The position numbers and the translations under genes are program-made. Source: Flavobacterium microcysteis (GTDB lineage: Bacteria > Bacteroidota > Bacteroidia > Flavobacteriales > Flavobacteriaceae). Taken from it: a stretch of 64,000 bases of DNA. The notes below the pieces were generated by a model. That model saw only the letters and a list, made by a program, of their open reading frames with translations. It ran no database searches and had not been told where the DNA came from. This document shows, in pieces, positions 7,389 to 17,072 of the stretch. Location of the stretch: NCBI RefSeq assembly GCF_006385255.1, contig NZ_VFJE01000056.1:558001-622000 (forward strand), read 5' to 3'. The first letter of the stretch is position 1, and each line of letters opens with the position of its first letter.

Positions 7389-8579
7389 ATGAAGAATAAG
7401 ATTAATTTGTCGCTGCTCAGTGTGATAGTGATTATACTGATTGGCGGTGGCCTGCGTTCGCCTATTACTGCCGTCAGTCCTGTCTTAAGCGAAATAATAG
7501 CCCTGTTGCATCTAAACAATCTGCAAGGAAGTTTGCTGACATCCATTCCGTTGATTGTATTTGCAAGCTGTTCGGTTTTGGTAAGCAAAGTTGCTGTTAA
7601 GGCCAATATCCATTACAGTTTGATTTATTCGCTTATTTTCCTAATCATGGGACTCTATCTTCGGGTTTATGGAAATGTACCCATGTTATACATCGGTTCA
7701 TTTCTGATTGGTTTGGGGATTTGTATTGGTAACGTAACAACGCCAGCCTATATAAAAAATCGGTTTCCCGAAAAAATCGGAATCATGACCGGTGTATTTT
7801 CAGTAGCGATGAATTTGGTGGCAGCATTAGCATCAGGTTTTAGCATCGCTGTTGGAAAATGGACGAATTTAGGATGGAAAGGTTCTTTGGGTATTTGGAT
7901 AATCTGGGCGGTGCTGGCTCTTTTTGCTGTTGGGATTGAAGCTTTTTCAAGCAAACGTGCCTCTACAAAGAAACCAGCAACACAAGCAACTAAAAGCGAA
8001 TTCAACATATTCCGTTCCAAACAAGCCTGGAACATTAGTGTCTTTATGGGGATTCAGTCATTGGTATACTATTGTTTGGTGGCTTTATTGCCAATCGTCT
8101 TAGTTGATTATGGTATGGAGAAAGAAAAAACAGGATTGGTACTTTTGGTTATTCAATTATCGATGCTGCCAATAATGTTTATCAGTCCTATCATTGCAAC
8201 CAAAATGAAAGACCAAAAACAAATGATTTATGGTGCCGGTATCTTAATGTTTGTCGGAATAAGTTTGATAGCTCTGTTCAAAACACAATACATTTATTTA
8301 GCAGCTGTCCTTGTCGGAACAGCAAGCGGTTGGACATTCAGTCTTTCTATCCTGTTTTTCTCACTCAAAAGCAAAACAATGGACGGTACAATCAAAGTTT
8401 CCGGAAAAGCACAATCGGTAGGCTACCTAATTGCAGCTTTTGGTCCACCTGTTTTTGGAATGTTACATGATTGGGATGTATCGTGGAAAAGCTCATTTTA
8501 CTTCGTGATGTTGATGATTGTTATCATGATCTTTTTTGGAAGAAAGGCTGCAAAACCACGTTTTGTGGAGGAACATTAG
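7389..8579 (+). CDS. MFS transporter, CynX/NimT type
   Basis: A 396-residue integral membrane protein of about 12 transmembrane helices. The opening GGGLRSPITAVSPVLSEI is typical of the CynX/NimT (cyanate permease/nitroimidazole transporter-like) branch of the major facilitator superfamily. It lies 17 bp behind the flavodoxin-RidA gene, probably in one transcript, and a strong terminator follows. Substrate is unknown; small organic anions or drugs are exported or imported by relatives. The context suggests a compound that the divergent AraC protein senses. Confidence 0.88.
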   Translation: MKNKINLSLLSVIVIILIGGGLRSPITAVSPVLSEIIALLHLNNLQGSLLTSIPLIVFASCSVLVSKVAVKANIHYSLIYSLIFLIMGLYLRVYGNVPMLYIGSFLIGLGICIGNVTTPAYIKNRFPEKIGIMTGVFSVAMNLVAALASGFSIAVGKWTNLGWKGSLGIWIIWAVLALFAVGIEAFSSKRASTKKPATQATKSEFNIFRSKQAWNISVFMGIQSLVYYCLVALLPIVLVDYGMEKEKTGLVLLVIQLSMLPIMFISPIIATKMKDQKQMIYGAGILMFVGISLIALFKTQYIYLAAVLVGTASGWTFSLSILFFSLKSKTMDGTIKVSGKAQSVGYLIAAFGPPVFGMLHDWDVSWKSSFYFVMLMIVIMIFFGRKAAKPRFVEEH

Positions 8580-8640
8580 GCCTGTCAAAATAATGGAAGA
8601 TAGGTTTCACACAAAACATAAAAAGGTATAAGAAAAACAA

Positions 8641-8676
8641 AAACAGGCAAATGATCAAATCACTTTGCCTGTTTTT
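8641..8676 (+). terminator. Rho-independent terminator
   Basis: AAACAGGCAA (8641-8650) pairs with its complement at 8665-8674, followed by a T run. It ends the flavodoxin-RidA/MFS transcript. A-rich sequence on the other side could let it act in both directions. Confidence 0.88.
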
Positions 8677-8737
8677 AGTTGGGGAGTATTAAAATATCTA
8701 ATCAGTTTATTGAAGATTATTATAAAACTGCTAAGTT

Positions 8738-9298
8738 TTAGAAAAAGAAATAACCAACAGATACTTGAAGTACTCCATTTTTATTTTTACCGGAATAATT
8801 ATCCAAATTATTAATATCAGTTAACCCCAGGTTATATCTTACCCCAAAATTAATTCCGTTTTCAAGCTTATAACCTAAGCCAAAATTAACACCAAAATCA
8901 AAGGTTTTAAACGAGTCTTTTACATCTTTCTTCTCATCTTTCGCAGAAAGTAAAAAACCTATTTGTGGCCCGGCTTCGATACTCAATCCTTTTGTTACAT
9001 AATATTTTCCCATTAAAGGAACGTTCAGATAATTTAAGGCAATTAGATTATCCTTATCCTTAAAACTATATCCCTGACCGGAAAACATTACTTCAGGTTG
9101 AAAAGAAAATTTTTCTGAAATGGGAATTTCCGATAAAAGACCAAAATTAAATGCGGCTACAGGATCAATTTCTTTGGTGTTATCTCCGCTAATAGATGCA
9201 AAGTTTAAACCTCCTTTAACTCCAAAATTAATTTTTTGGGCATTAGCATTTGTAAATCCTAAAACTGTAACAACAGCTAGTAATAAAATTTTTTTCAT
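8738..9298 (-). CDS. Small outer-membrane beta-barrel protein (OMP_b-brl family)
   Basis: This 186-residue protein has a signal peptide (residues 1-20, ending NANAQ). Alternating hydrophobic strands follow, with motifs typical of Bacteroidota eight-strand barrels: NFGVKGGLNFA at the start, SFQPEVMFSGQGYSF, YYVTKGLSIEAGPQIGFLL, and a C-terminal strand ending in VSVGYFFF with aromatic residues at the end. Such proteins sit in the outer membrane; their roles are mostly undefined. It is transcribed alone. No specific function is claimed. Confidence 0.88.
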   Translation of the reverse strand: MKKILLLAVVTVLGFTNANAQKINFGVKGGLNFASISGDNTKEIDPVAAFNFGLLSEIPISEKFSFQPEVMFSGQGYSFKDKDNLIALNYLNVPLMGKYYVTKGLSIEAGPQIGFLLSAKDEKKDVKDSFKTFDFGVNFGLGYKLENGINFGVRYNLGLTDINNLDNYSGKNKNGVLQVSVGYFFF

Positions 9299-9386
9299 AA
9301 AAAGTGATTTGAATTATTCGAGTCCAAAATTCACATAAGAAAAAATAGCAAAGGTTTCAAAAGCTTAAAAATGTATAAAATGGTAC

Positions 9387-10523
9387 CTATTTACTGGTGT
9401 TTTTATATTCATTGGGTGTCTGGCCCGTAACTTTTTTAAAGGCTTTATAAAAAGTAGTTTTTGAAGTAAACCCGGATTCTAATCCCATCGCCAGCAAATT
9501 ATAGTTTTCATATTCAGAATTTGAAATCATTTCCTTGACAGCTTCAACCCGATAGTAATTTATGTAATTGGCAAAGTTGTCTCCTGTTATGGTATTTACA
9601 ATTTGTGAAACATATCCCGGACTTATGCCTAATCTTTCAGCAACTTTTTCTCTGTTTAGTGTACTGTCAGTATAAATGTGTTGCTCTTTGCAAAGAAGTT
9701 CTAGTTTTTGAAAATAAAGATTATCTGCCGTAATAGATTCTCTGTATTCTTCTGGGGTGCTATTTTCTACAATTGACAGACCGTTATACGAAATGGTTAA
9801 ATCATTATTTAGAAAATTGGAAATAGCATCTTTGTTTTTGGCCAGTTTGTATTTGTAAATGCCCATATAGGCTGTCCAGTGAATTATGAATGTTCCAAAT
9901 AAAGCCACGACGCGCATAGTAGAAGAAATGTCATAGTTGAGAAATATGCCGGTTAGAGAGGTAATAAGCCAAGAGAATAACAAGAAAGAAACAAGGGTTG
10001 ATATGGTAATTACCCATTTTTTTTCCTGTGAATCTTTTAAATGTCGTATCATAAAACAAGAGTAAATCAGCAAGAAAGGGATGAATGTAACAACTAAAAT
10101 AAAATGAATCAGACTGAGTATTTGGATTAGAAAGAAGGCTGACTCAGGAATAGTATAAATTCCTGCAATACTATCAAGATCGTTTATAATATGAAGGACA
10201 GCGGAAAAGGCAAATGGAATAAAATACAAATAAATCTTTTGTTTGTTTTTTACAACATCATCAATCCGGTTTATAATAAACAGAAACATGAAAACAGGTA
10301 ATAATAATGCCCACTCAACATCGTCAAAAAAGCGTAGAAAAGGATAGGAGGTATAGGAACCTTCAAGTTCTAAAACGTAATTCAGGAAAAGAATTGAAAG
10401 CGTAAATAGTAAGTAGGCTAGGTATTTGTTTGAATTACTATTGAATAATGAAGACTTTAAAATAAGCAAGCCTAAGACTATTCCTTGAAAAATCGCAATA
10501 TTTAAAAGTGTAGTATACATCAA
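9387..10523 (-). CDS. Membrane-bound AraC-type regulator (seven-helix sensor plus HTH)
   Basis: This 378-residue protein has about seven transmembrane segments in residues 1-230 (at roughly 4-24, 33-53, 66-86, 96-116, 128-158, 170-195 and 203-225). A cytosolic linker and an AraC double helix-turn-helix (about 272-378) follow, ending with the AraC signature GFTSKTTFYKAFKKVTGQTP. Proteins of this design are common in Flavobacteriia and are thought to sense a membrane or periplasmic signal and act directly on DNA. The adjacent barrel protein is on the same strand 88 bp downstream and may be a target. The signal is unknown. Confidence 0.88.
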   Translation of the reverse strand: MMYTTLLNIAIFQGIVLGLLILKSSLFNSNSNKYLAYLLFTLSILFLNYVLELEGSYTSYPFLRFFDDVEWALLLPVFMFLFIINRIDDVVKNKQKIYLYFIPFAFSAVLHIINDLDSIAGIYTIPESAFFLIQILSLIHFILVVTFIPFLLIYSCFMIRHLKDSQEKKWVITISTLVSFLLFSWLITSLTGIFLNYDISSTMRVVALFGTFIIHWTAYMGIYKYKLAKNKDAISNFLNNDLTISYNGLSIVENSTPEEYRESITADNLYFQKLELLCKEQHIYTDSTLNREKVAERLGISPGYVSQIVNTITGDNFANYINYYRVEAVKEMISNSEYENYNLLAMGLESGFTSKTTFYKAFKKVTGQTPNEYKNTSK

Positions 10524-10782
10524 TTTTTTAATGTAAAAGTTGTTTTTAAGATTTGTTTTGGGCTATTAGGCAATTTTTAAATAAAGCTTATTTTGTACGA
10601 ATTGATGCGGCGAATTTATAGTAATAGATATGACTTTCTTAATGGATTAATAAATGATTAACTAAAATGATTTTATTGATTTGTATAAAAAAATGATCCT
10701 GGTGCTCCAAAGAGTTTCTTATGAAAAGCTGCGTAAATGCTTTTTGAATTTGGGAGTACTGTTTAAACAGGGTGGGGTAAAC

Positions 10783-10816
10783 AAAAAAAGCTCCAGATTT
10801 CTCTGAAGCTTTTTCT
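10783..10816 (-). terminator. Terminator of the tRNA transcript
   Basis: On the minus strand GCTTCAGA pairs with TCTGGAGC (one G-U pair) around a GAAA tetraloop and is followed by seven T residues. It lies directly after the two tRNA genes. Confidence 0.85.
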
Positions 10817-10819
10817 CTG

Positions 10820-10892
<73 letters not shown>

Positions 10893-10947
10893 ATGTGCGT
10901 TTGTATTCTCAGTATGTCTTTCTTATTGGAGTTCCAATAAATCTTAG

Positions 10948-11020
<73 letters not shown>

Positions 11021-11109
11021 ATGTTTCGGGTGCAAATTTACAACGATTATCTTAAATAACAAGCTTTTTTGCGAAAAATGTTTTATTTCTTCTATTGAGC
11101 TGTTATGAC

Positions 11110-11117
11110 TACCTTTG
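11110..11117 (+). promoter_or_regulatory. -7 box before era
   Basis: TACCTTTG matches the Bacteroidota consensus TAnnTTTG exactly and ends 20 bp before the era ATG. A clear -33 element was not identified. Confidence 0.7.
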
Positions 11118-11137
11118 CAGCATAAATTAATTTTGAA

Positions 11138-12022
11138 ATGTCACATAAAGCAGGTTTTGTAAATATTATTGGGAATCCGAATGTAGGTAAATCTACGTTG
11201 ATGAATGCATTTGTAGGCGAACGCTTATCCATCATTACATCAAAAGCGCAGACTACACGCCATAGGATTTTGGGAATTGTGAATGGGGAAGATTTTCAGG
11301 TCGTGCTTTCAGATACGCCGGGGATCATCAAGCCAGCTTACGAATTACAGTCTTCCATGATGGATTTCGTTAAATTGGCATTTGAGGATGCCGATGTATT
11401 GATCTATATGGTTGAGGTTGGGGAAAAAGAACTGAAAGATGAAGCTTTCTTCAATAAGATCATTCATGCGAAAATTCCCGTATTGCTGCTTTTAAACAAA
11501 ATCGACAAATCAAACCAGGAACAGCTGGAAGAACAGATTGCGCTTTGGAAAGAAAAAGTTCCAAATGCTGAAATATATCCGATTTCTGCACTGGAAAATT
11601 TCAACGTTAAAGAAGTATTTGCCAGAATCATAGAACTTTTGCCGGAATCGCCGCCTTTTTATCCTAAAGATGCGTTGACAGACAAACCGGAACGTTTTTT
11701 TGTGAATGAAATTATCCGTGAAAAAATCCTGATTAACTACGAAAAAGAAATTCCTTACTCGGTAGAAATTGAAACGGAAGAGTTTATAGAAGATGAAAAT
11801 ATCATCCGCATCCGTTCTGTTATCATGGTAGAACGTGATACGCAAAAAGGAATCATCATCGGGCACAAAGGACTGGCATTAAAAAAAGTAGGTGTTCAAT
11901 CTCGTGAAGACCTTGAAAAGTTCTTCGGAAAGCAAATCCATATCGAGCTTTTTGTAAAAGTCAACAAAGACTGGAGAAGCAATGCTTACCAGTTAAGAAG
12001 ATTCGGTTATAACAACAAATAA
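11138..12022 (+). CDS. era: GTPase Era
   Basis: This 294-residue protein has an N-terminal GTPase domain: G1 GNPNVGKST (12-20), the G2 region TTRHRILG, G3 DTPG, G4 NKID and G5 SALENF. A C-terminal KH RNA-binding domain contains GIIIGHKGLALKKVG. Era binds the 3' end of 16S rRNA and helps 30S subunit maturation. Length and order are as in other bacteria. Its stop abuts, with no gap, the stop of the convergent gene on the other strand. Confidence 0.97.
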   Translation: MSHKAGFVNIIGNPNVGKSTLMNAFVGERLSIITSKAQTTRHRILGIVNGEDFQVVLSDTPGIIKPAYELQSSMMDFVKLAFEDADVLIYMVEVGEKELKDEAFFNKIIHAKIPVLLLLNKIDKSNQEQLEEQIALWKEKVPNAEIYPISALENFNVKEVFARIIELLPESPPFYPKDALTDKPERFFVNEIIREKILINYEKEIPYSVEIETEEFIEDENIIRIRSVIMVERDTQKGIIIGHKGLALKKVGVQSREDLEKFFGKQIHIELFVKVNKDWRSNAYQLRRFGYNNK

Positions 12023-12517
12023 TCAGGCGATAATTTTATTAGCTAAGGAAAAGAGCTCCCTCATTTGGGCAGTTCCTTTCCTTCTGTTTAGGCGGGCTAC
12101 AAAATAGAGTAGGAGCCAGATGATAGAAAGAACCGACATTACAAATAAGTCAAAATCGTAAGGCTGTGAAAGTGTCCATTTGGAGTAAGCAATAATTCCA
12201 AAAACAATGAACAATCCGCCTACGATAAAATGCATTGCCAGGAAAATAAACCATAAAAAAGGATCAGGTCCAAAAATTCCTTTTACATAAGTCCTGCCGT
12301 CTTCATAAGAATCAAGCTCAATGTGCAGTGAAGGTGACCAGAATTCCCTTCTAAACAATCCCACGCCAATCCAGATATGGTTACCGGCATTTTGAAACTT
12401 AAAGTCTTCTGCTTCGAAAGTTTTTACTTTTTCAAACGTAGACTTTATCTCACCAATAGTTTTTGGCGAGAATTGCTCAAATTTGGGGCGAAGCTGTATG
12501 TTGTTGTCAAGTTCCAT
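12023..12517 (-). CDS. Membrane protein of unknown function
   Basis: A 164-residue protein with a soluble N-terminal half (residues 1-82, containing a possible beta-rich segment around SPSLHIELDSYEDGRTYVKG), two transmembrane segments at about 86-110 and 122-145, and a basic segment (LNRRKG) after the second. I do not recognise the family. It is a single gene between era and der, convergent with era; its orientation argues against cotranscription with either. Confidence 0.75.
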   Translation of the reverse strand: MELDNNIQLRPKFEQFSPKTIGEIKSTFEKVKTFEAEDFKFQNAGNHIWIGVGLFRREFWSPSLHIELDSYEDGRTYVKGIFGPDPFLWFIFLAMHFIVGGLFIVFGIIAYSKWTLSQPYDFDLFVMSVLSIIWLLLYFVARLNRRKGTAQMRELFSLANKIIA

Positions 12518-12652
12518 AATAAACCCTATAACAGCAAATCCGTTATTTTTATTTTGATAAAAATGCTAAATTGTCGTTAAAGATTTCAGTCCAAAAATAA
12601 TGCCAAACGGCAAGGCTTTAACTTTTACGCTTTTTACTTGAAACAAAAAACG

Positions 12653-12660
12653 TACCTTTG
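12653..12660 (+). promoter_or_regulatory. -7 box before der
   Basis: TACCTTTG, an exact match to TAnnTTTG, ends 20 bp before the der ATG, the same distance as at era. Confidence 0.7.
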
Positions 12661-12680
12661 CACAATATTTTAAAAATAGT

Positions 12681-13991
12681 ATGAACAATATCGTTGCCAT
12701 TGTCGGAAGGCCAAATGTAGGAAAGTCAACACTTTTTAATAGGTTGATTCAAAGAAGAGAAGCTATCGTAGATTCAGTATCGGGTGTAACCCGTGACAGA
12801 AATTACGGAAAAAGTGAATGGAATGGAAAAGAATTTTCGGTAATTGACACCGGTGGTTATGTTCGTGGTTCAGATGATGTTTTTGAAGGCGAAATTAGAA
12901 AACAAGTAGAATTGGCTATTGATGAAGCCGATGTTATCATCTTTGTCGTAGATGTAGAAGAAGGTATCACGCCAATGGATGATGCTGTTGCAAAATTATT
13001 GCGTAAAGTCACTAAGCCGGTTTTATTGGCCGTGAATAAGGTCGACAATGCCATGCGTGAAAAAGATGCTGTCGAATTCTATAATTTAGGTTTGGGAGAT
13101 TATTACACATTTGCCAGTATTTCTGGAAGTGGAACAGGTGAATTGTTAGATGCCTTGATTGAAGCTTTTCCCGAAAAGCCGGAGCCAACAAAAGAAGAAC
13201 TGGAATTGCCTCGTTTTGCAGTTGTAGGACGCCCAAATGCAGGGAAGTCTAGTTTTATCAACGCACTGATTGGAAAAGAAAGATATATTGTAACCGATAT
13301 TGCGGGAACTACCCGTGATGCTATCGATACGAAATTCGACCGTTTTGGTTTTGAATTTAACCTTGTTGATACGGCTGGTATCCGTCGCAAGGCAAAAGTA
13401 AAAGAAGACCTTGAATTTTATTCTGTAATGCGTTCTGTGCGTGCCATAGAACACTCAGATGTGTGTATCCTTATAATTGATGCGACCCGTGGATTTGAAG
13501 GACAGGATCAGAATATTTTCTGGTTGGCTGAAAAAAACAGAAAAGGAGTCGTTATTCTGGTTAATAAATGGGATTTAGTCGAAAAAGACACCATGTCAAC
13601 CAAAGAATACGAAGCAAAAATCCGTAAGGAATTAATGCCTTTTACAGATGTGCCAATCATTTTTACCTCGGCCTTGACCAAGCAGCGTTTGCTAAAAGCG
13701 TTGGAAGAAACAGTAAAAGTATTCGAAAGCAGAAAACAGCGAATCGCTACATCGAAATTCAACGACCATATGTTGAAAATTATCGAAAACTATCCACCAC
13801 CTGCTTTGAAAGGTAAGTATGTGAAAATCAAATACTGTATGCAGTTGCCAACTTTAACGCCACAGTTTGTGTTTTTTGCTAACCTACCGCAATATGTGAA
13901 AGAACCATATAAACGTTTTCTCGAAAACAAAATCCGTGAAAACTGGGACTTTTCAGGTGTTCCGATTGATATTTACATCAGAGAAAAATAA
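12681..13991 (+). CDS. der: Tandem GTPase Der (EngA)
   Basis: This 436-residue protein contains two consecutive GTPase domains, the hallmark of Der: G1 GRPNVGKST (9-17) with DTGG and NKVD, then a second G1 GRPNAGKSS (about 183-191) with DTAG and NKWD. A C-terminal KH-like domain (about 355-436) ends with DIYIREK. Der acts in late assembly of the 50S ribosomal subunit. Sequence and length are normal. Confidence 0.97.
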   Translation: MNNIVAIVGRPNVGKSTLFNRLIQRREAIVDSVSGVTRDRNYGKSEWNGKEFSVIDTGGYVRGSDDVFEGEIRKQVELAIDEADVIIFVVDVEEGITPMDDAVAKLLRKVTKPVLLAVNKVDNAMREKDAVEFYNLGLGDYYTFASISGSGTGELLDALIEAFPEKPEPTKEELELPRFAVVGRPNAGKSSFINALIGKERYIVTDIAGTTRDAIDTKFDRFGFEFNLVDTAGIRRKAKVKEDLEFYSVMRSVRAIEHSDVCILIIDATRGFEGQDQNIFWLAEKNRKGVVILVNKWDLVEKDTMSTKEYEAKIRKELMPFTDVPIIFTSALTKQRLLKALEETVKVFESRKQRIATSKFNDHMLKIIENYPPPALKGKYVKIKYCMQLPTLTPQFVFFANLPQYVKEPYKRFLENKIRENWDFSGVPIDIYIREK

Positions 13992-14012
13992 TATTTCATA
14001 TAAAGAAAAAGA

Positions 14013-14045
14013 AAAGGGAATTGCAAATGCAGTTCCCTTTTTTTA
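14013..14045 (+). terminator. Terminator after der
   Basis: GGGAATTGC and GCAGTTCCC (14016-14037) form a 9-bp stem with an AAAT loop, preceded by an A run and followed by a T tract. Confidence 0.9.
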
Positions 14046-14213
14046 TTTTCAGGAAGATTACATAAGCATTTTATTGACATGTTTGCCTGTTTTTGGTTTT
14101 TTTGACAATTTGTTAAAAATTCTGTAAGAAATTATTTCTTTTGACAATAAAAGTTGTAATTCGCAGTTTTATTTTCTTACAAACCAAAACTAACTAAACT
14201 AAAAGTACACTTA

Positions 14214-17006
14214 ATGCTAAGAACCATCCTCCAAGTTCTCATTGTCCTAATATCGTGCACAGCATTTGGACAAAATTCATTTACAATTAAAGGAAAAGCA
14301 ATCAGCAAAGAAGTAAATCTGCCTATCGAATCGGCTACAATCTACATTACTTCTGTGAAAGACTCAACCGTCGTTGATTATACCATTTCAAACAAGAATG
14401 GAAACTTTTCTATCACAGTTAAAAAATTAAACCAGCCTTTTGTTGTAAAAGTAGCCTCTTTAGGATATCAAACCTGGCAAAAAGAATTTCCTAAACTGAC
14501 ATCAGATCTTGATCTGGGAGAGATTTTTGTTTCAGATGCGGTTACAAATTTGGGTGAAGTAGTTATTGTAAGCGAAGCACCGCCTGTCCGAATCAAAAAC
14601 GATACGCTTGAATTCAATGCCTCTTCTTTCAAAGTGCGCCCTGATTCTAACGTAGAGGCTTTGCTAAAGCAGTTGCCGGGTGTTGAAATAGACAAAGACG
14701 GAAAAATAAAAGTAAACGGAAAAGAAGTAAACGAAATCCTTGTTAACGGAAAATCGTTTTTTGGTAAAGATGGTAAAGTAGCTATAAAAAATCTTCCTTC
14801 AGAAATTATTGACAAGATTCAGGTTTCGGATACAAAGACAAAAGAAGAAAAACTGTCTGGTGATGCGGCAAGTTCAGATAATAAAAGTATCAACATTACG
14901 ATACAAGAAGACAAGAATAAAGGATTATTTGGGAAATTTACCGGAGGTTATGGAACAGACAAACGGTATGAATCCAGTGCTTTGGTAAATTATTTTAAAG
15001 ACAAGCAAAAAATAAGTATTCTCGCTTCGTCCAATAACATCAATTCCGTAGGATTTTCTATGGATGAGATTTTTGATGCCATGGGAGGAGGACGGAATTA
15101 TTATAGCAATAGCAATGGCTCTTTTGGTATTGACGGTATGAGTTTTGGCGGAGCAAATGAAGGAATCACACAATCCAGTATGGTTGGACTTAATTTTGCC
15201 GATGAATGGTTCAAAAAGCTGGAGCCAAACGGAAGTTATTTTTATACAAATTCCAAAACAGACAACGATACGCGAAGTAGGACAGAAAACTTCCTGACAT
15301 CAGAAAATGGTATAAACAGTACTTTTATTACAGAATCGAAAGGTACGACAAGAAGAACAAGTGATGGTCATAATTTTAATATGGAATTTGAATATAAGAT
15401 CGATCCATCGTTGACCTTATCAGTTCGTCCAAGTTTGGTAAAAAACAATTCGGAGTCGAAAAACTTTTCAGAACAGTCCTCTACAAATGATTTAGGATTG
15501 GTAAACGAAAGTACCAATTCATCAAAATCAAACAATGCTTCTTCCACTTTTGGAAATGAGTTATACCTTAATAAACGATTCAAGAGAAAAGGAAGGAATT
15601 TTGGTTTCACTTTTAATAACACAAATAAGAGTAGCGATAGAGACAATATAACAAATTCAGAAACGTATTTCTTCCAGGATCCGGACAGAACTGAAGATAT
15701 CCGTCGTCAGAGAGTATATGATGATGAAAAAGATAATACGTACTACACCCGAATTGGATATTCAGAGCCAATAAAAGATTCGTTGAGCATAACTATTAGA
15801 GCTTCGTATGAATGGAAAGATTTTGACAATACCAAATCAACATACGACCAAAATGCATTGTCTGGACAGTATTCTGAATTTAACAACTTGCTGTCGTATG
15901 GCCTTATGTCAAAAACACGGACATTTAATCCTGCCGCTTCCTTTAATGTGAGAAAAAGCAAGTATTCCGGAGGCGCCACTCTTGGTACAAAAGTGATTAC
16001 AATGGAAAATACGTCACAATATAACGGGACGACCAGCCAGATAGATAAAAATTATATGTATCCATCAGCAAATGCATGGTTCAATTACAGACTTTCAAAG
16101 TCAAAATCGCTTTATATGTATTATAATTTTGACGTACAATTGCCAACGGCCGCTCAAATACTTCCTGTGGTTGACCTGACAAATCCATTGTTTCAGATTT
16201 CTGGAAATTCTAACTTGAATCCGTCAAAAAATCATAGTTTCCACCTGAATTACAACAATTACGATTATGCAACCAAATCTGGGTTTTATCTATATGCAGG
16301 GTTTAATTATTACGAACAGCAGATTGTTTTTTCAAGAGTTTTTAATCCGATTGACTTAATCAATAGAGCTGATTATCAAAATATAAACGATACCTATAAT
16401 AGCTATGGCGGAGTGAACTGGAGCAAGGCTATAAAGAAAGAACAGCATACTTTTAGGTTTGATATAGGAATGAATGCCAACTATAACCTAAACAAAGGAT
16501 TGACCAATAATGCTTTATATGAAGCAAGAGGATTGGGCTTGTCACCTGAAGTCAGATTGGCATGGGATTACGGAGAATTGCTAACCATAGAGCCGTCCTA
16601 TTCTTATAACTGGAATAAGACCGATTATGAGAATTATTCTGTAGGTAGCTCGTCTAACTTTACACATAATATCAAAGTACAAACCACAAGCCGCTGGCCA
16701 AAGCATCTTGTTTTTGGGAATGATTTCGGATATACTTACAATTCTAATATTTCTGACGGCTATAAAAAAGATTTTTATCTTCTAAATACAAGTTTAGGTT
16801 ATAGCTTTATGGACGATAAGTGGCTGTTTAAAGTTAAAGTATATGATGTACTGAACCAAAACCAGAGTGCTGTCAGATACATCAACCCGGAATCAATTCA
16901 GGATATACAGAACACAGTATTGAAAAGATATGCTATGTTCTCGCTTACGTATAAGATTGAAAAATTTGGCGGAAAGAAAAAAGAGGGGAACAGTTTTGAA
17001 TTTTAA
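14214..17006 (+). CDS. TonB-dependent receptor-like outer-membrane protein (OMP_b-brl_3)
   Basis: A 930-residue protein. Residues 1-19 are a signal peptide (ending CTAFGQ). Residues about 22-105 are a carboxypeptidase-regulatory-like beta domain (FTIKGKAISKEVNLPIESAT), followed by a plug-like region at about 115-230 (FNASSFKVRPDSNVEALLKQLPGVEIDKDGKI) and a long beta-barrel rich in Asn, Ser and Tyr. Proteins of this layout are Bacteroidota outer-membrane transporters; many lack a defined substrate. The gene stands alone upstream of the GH30 gene with a 66-bp gap, so shared transcription is possible and sugar-linked uptake is a weak inference. Confidence 0.85.
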   Translation: MLRTILQVLIVLISCTAFGQNSFTIKGKAISKEVNLPIESATIYITSVKDSTVVDYTISNKNGNFSITVKKLNQPFVVKVASLGYQTWQKEFPKLTSDLDLGEIFVSDAVTNLGEVVIVSEAPPVRIKNDTLEFNASSFKVRPDSNVEALLKQLPGVEIDKDGKIKVNGKEVNEILVNGKSFFGKDGKVAIKNLPSEIIDKIQVSDTKTKEEKLSGDAASSDNKSINITIQEDKNKGLFGKFTGGYGTDKRYESSALVNYFKDKQKISILASSNNINSVGFSMDEIFDAMGGGRNYYSNSNGSFGIDGMSFGGANEGITQSSMVGLNFADEWFKKLEPNGSYFYTNSKTDNDTRSRTENFLTSENGINSTFITESKGTTRRTSDGHNFNMEFEYKIDPSLTLSVRPSLVKNNSESKNFSEQSSTNDLGLVNESTNSSKSNNASSTFGNELYLNKRFKRKGRNFGFTFNNTNKSSDRDNITNSETYFFQDPDRTEDIRRQRVYDDEKDNTYYTRIGYSEPIKDSLSITIRASYEWKDFDNTKSTYDQNALSGQYSEFNNLLSYGLMSKTRTFNPAASFNVRKSKYSGGATLGTKVITMENTSQYNGTTSQIDKNYMYPSANAWFNYRLSKSKSLYMYYNFDVQLPTAAQILPVVDLTNPLFQISGNSNLNPSKNHSFHLNYNNYDYATKSGFYLYAGFNYYEQQIVFSRVFNPIDLINRADYQNINDTYNSYGGVNWSKAIKKEQHTFRFDIGMNANYNLNKGLTNNALYEARGLGLSPEVRLAWDYGELLTIEPSYSYNWNKTDYENYSVGSSSNFTHNIKVQTTSRWPKHLVFGNDFGYTYNSNISDGYKKDFYLLNTSLGYSFMDDKWLFKVKVYDVLNQNQSAVRYINPESIQDIQNTVLKRYAMFSLTYKIEKFGGKKKEGNSFEF

Positions 17007-17072
17007 GAATACTCATTTTAAGAAGATTTAATATTCTATTTGGTAAATTAGCAGACCAAATTAAATATTCAA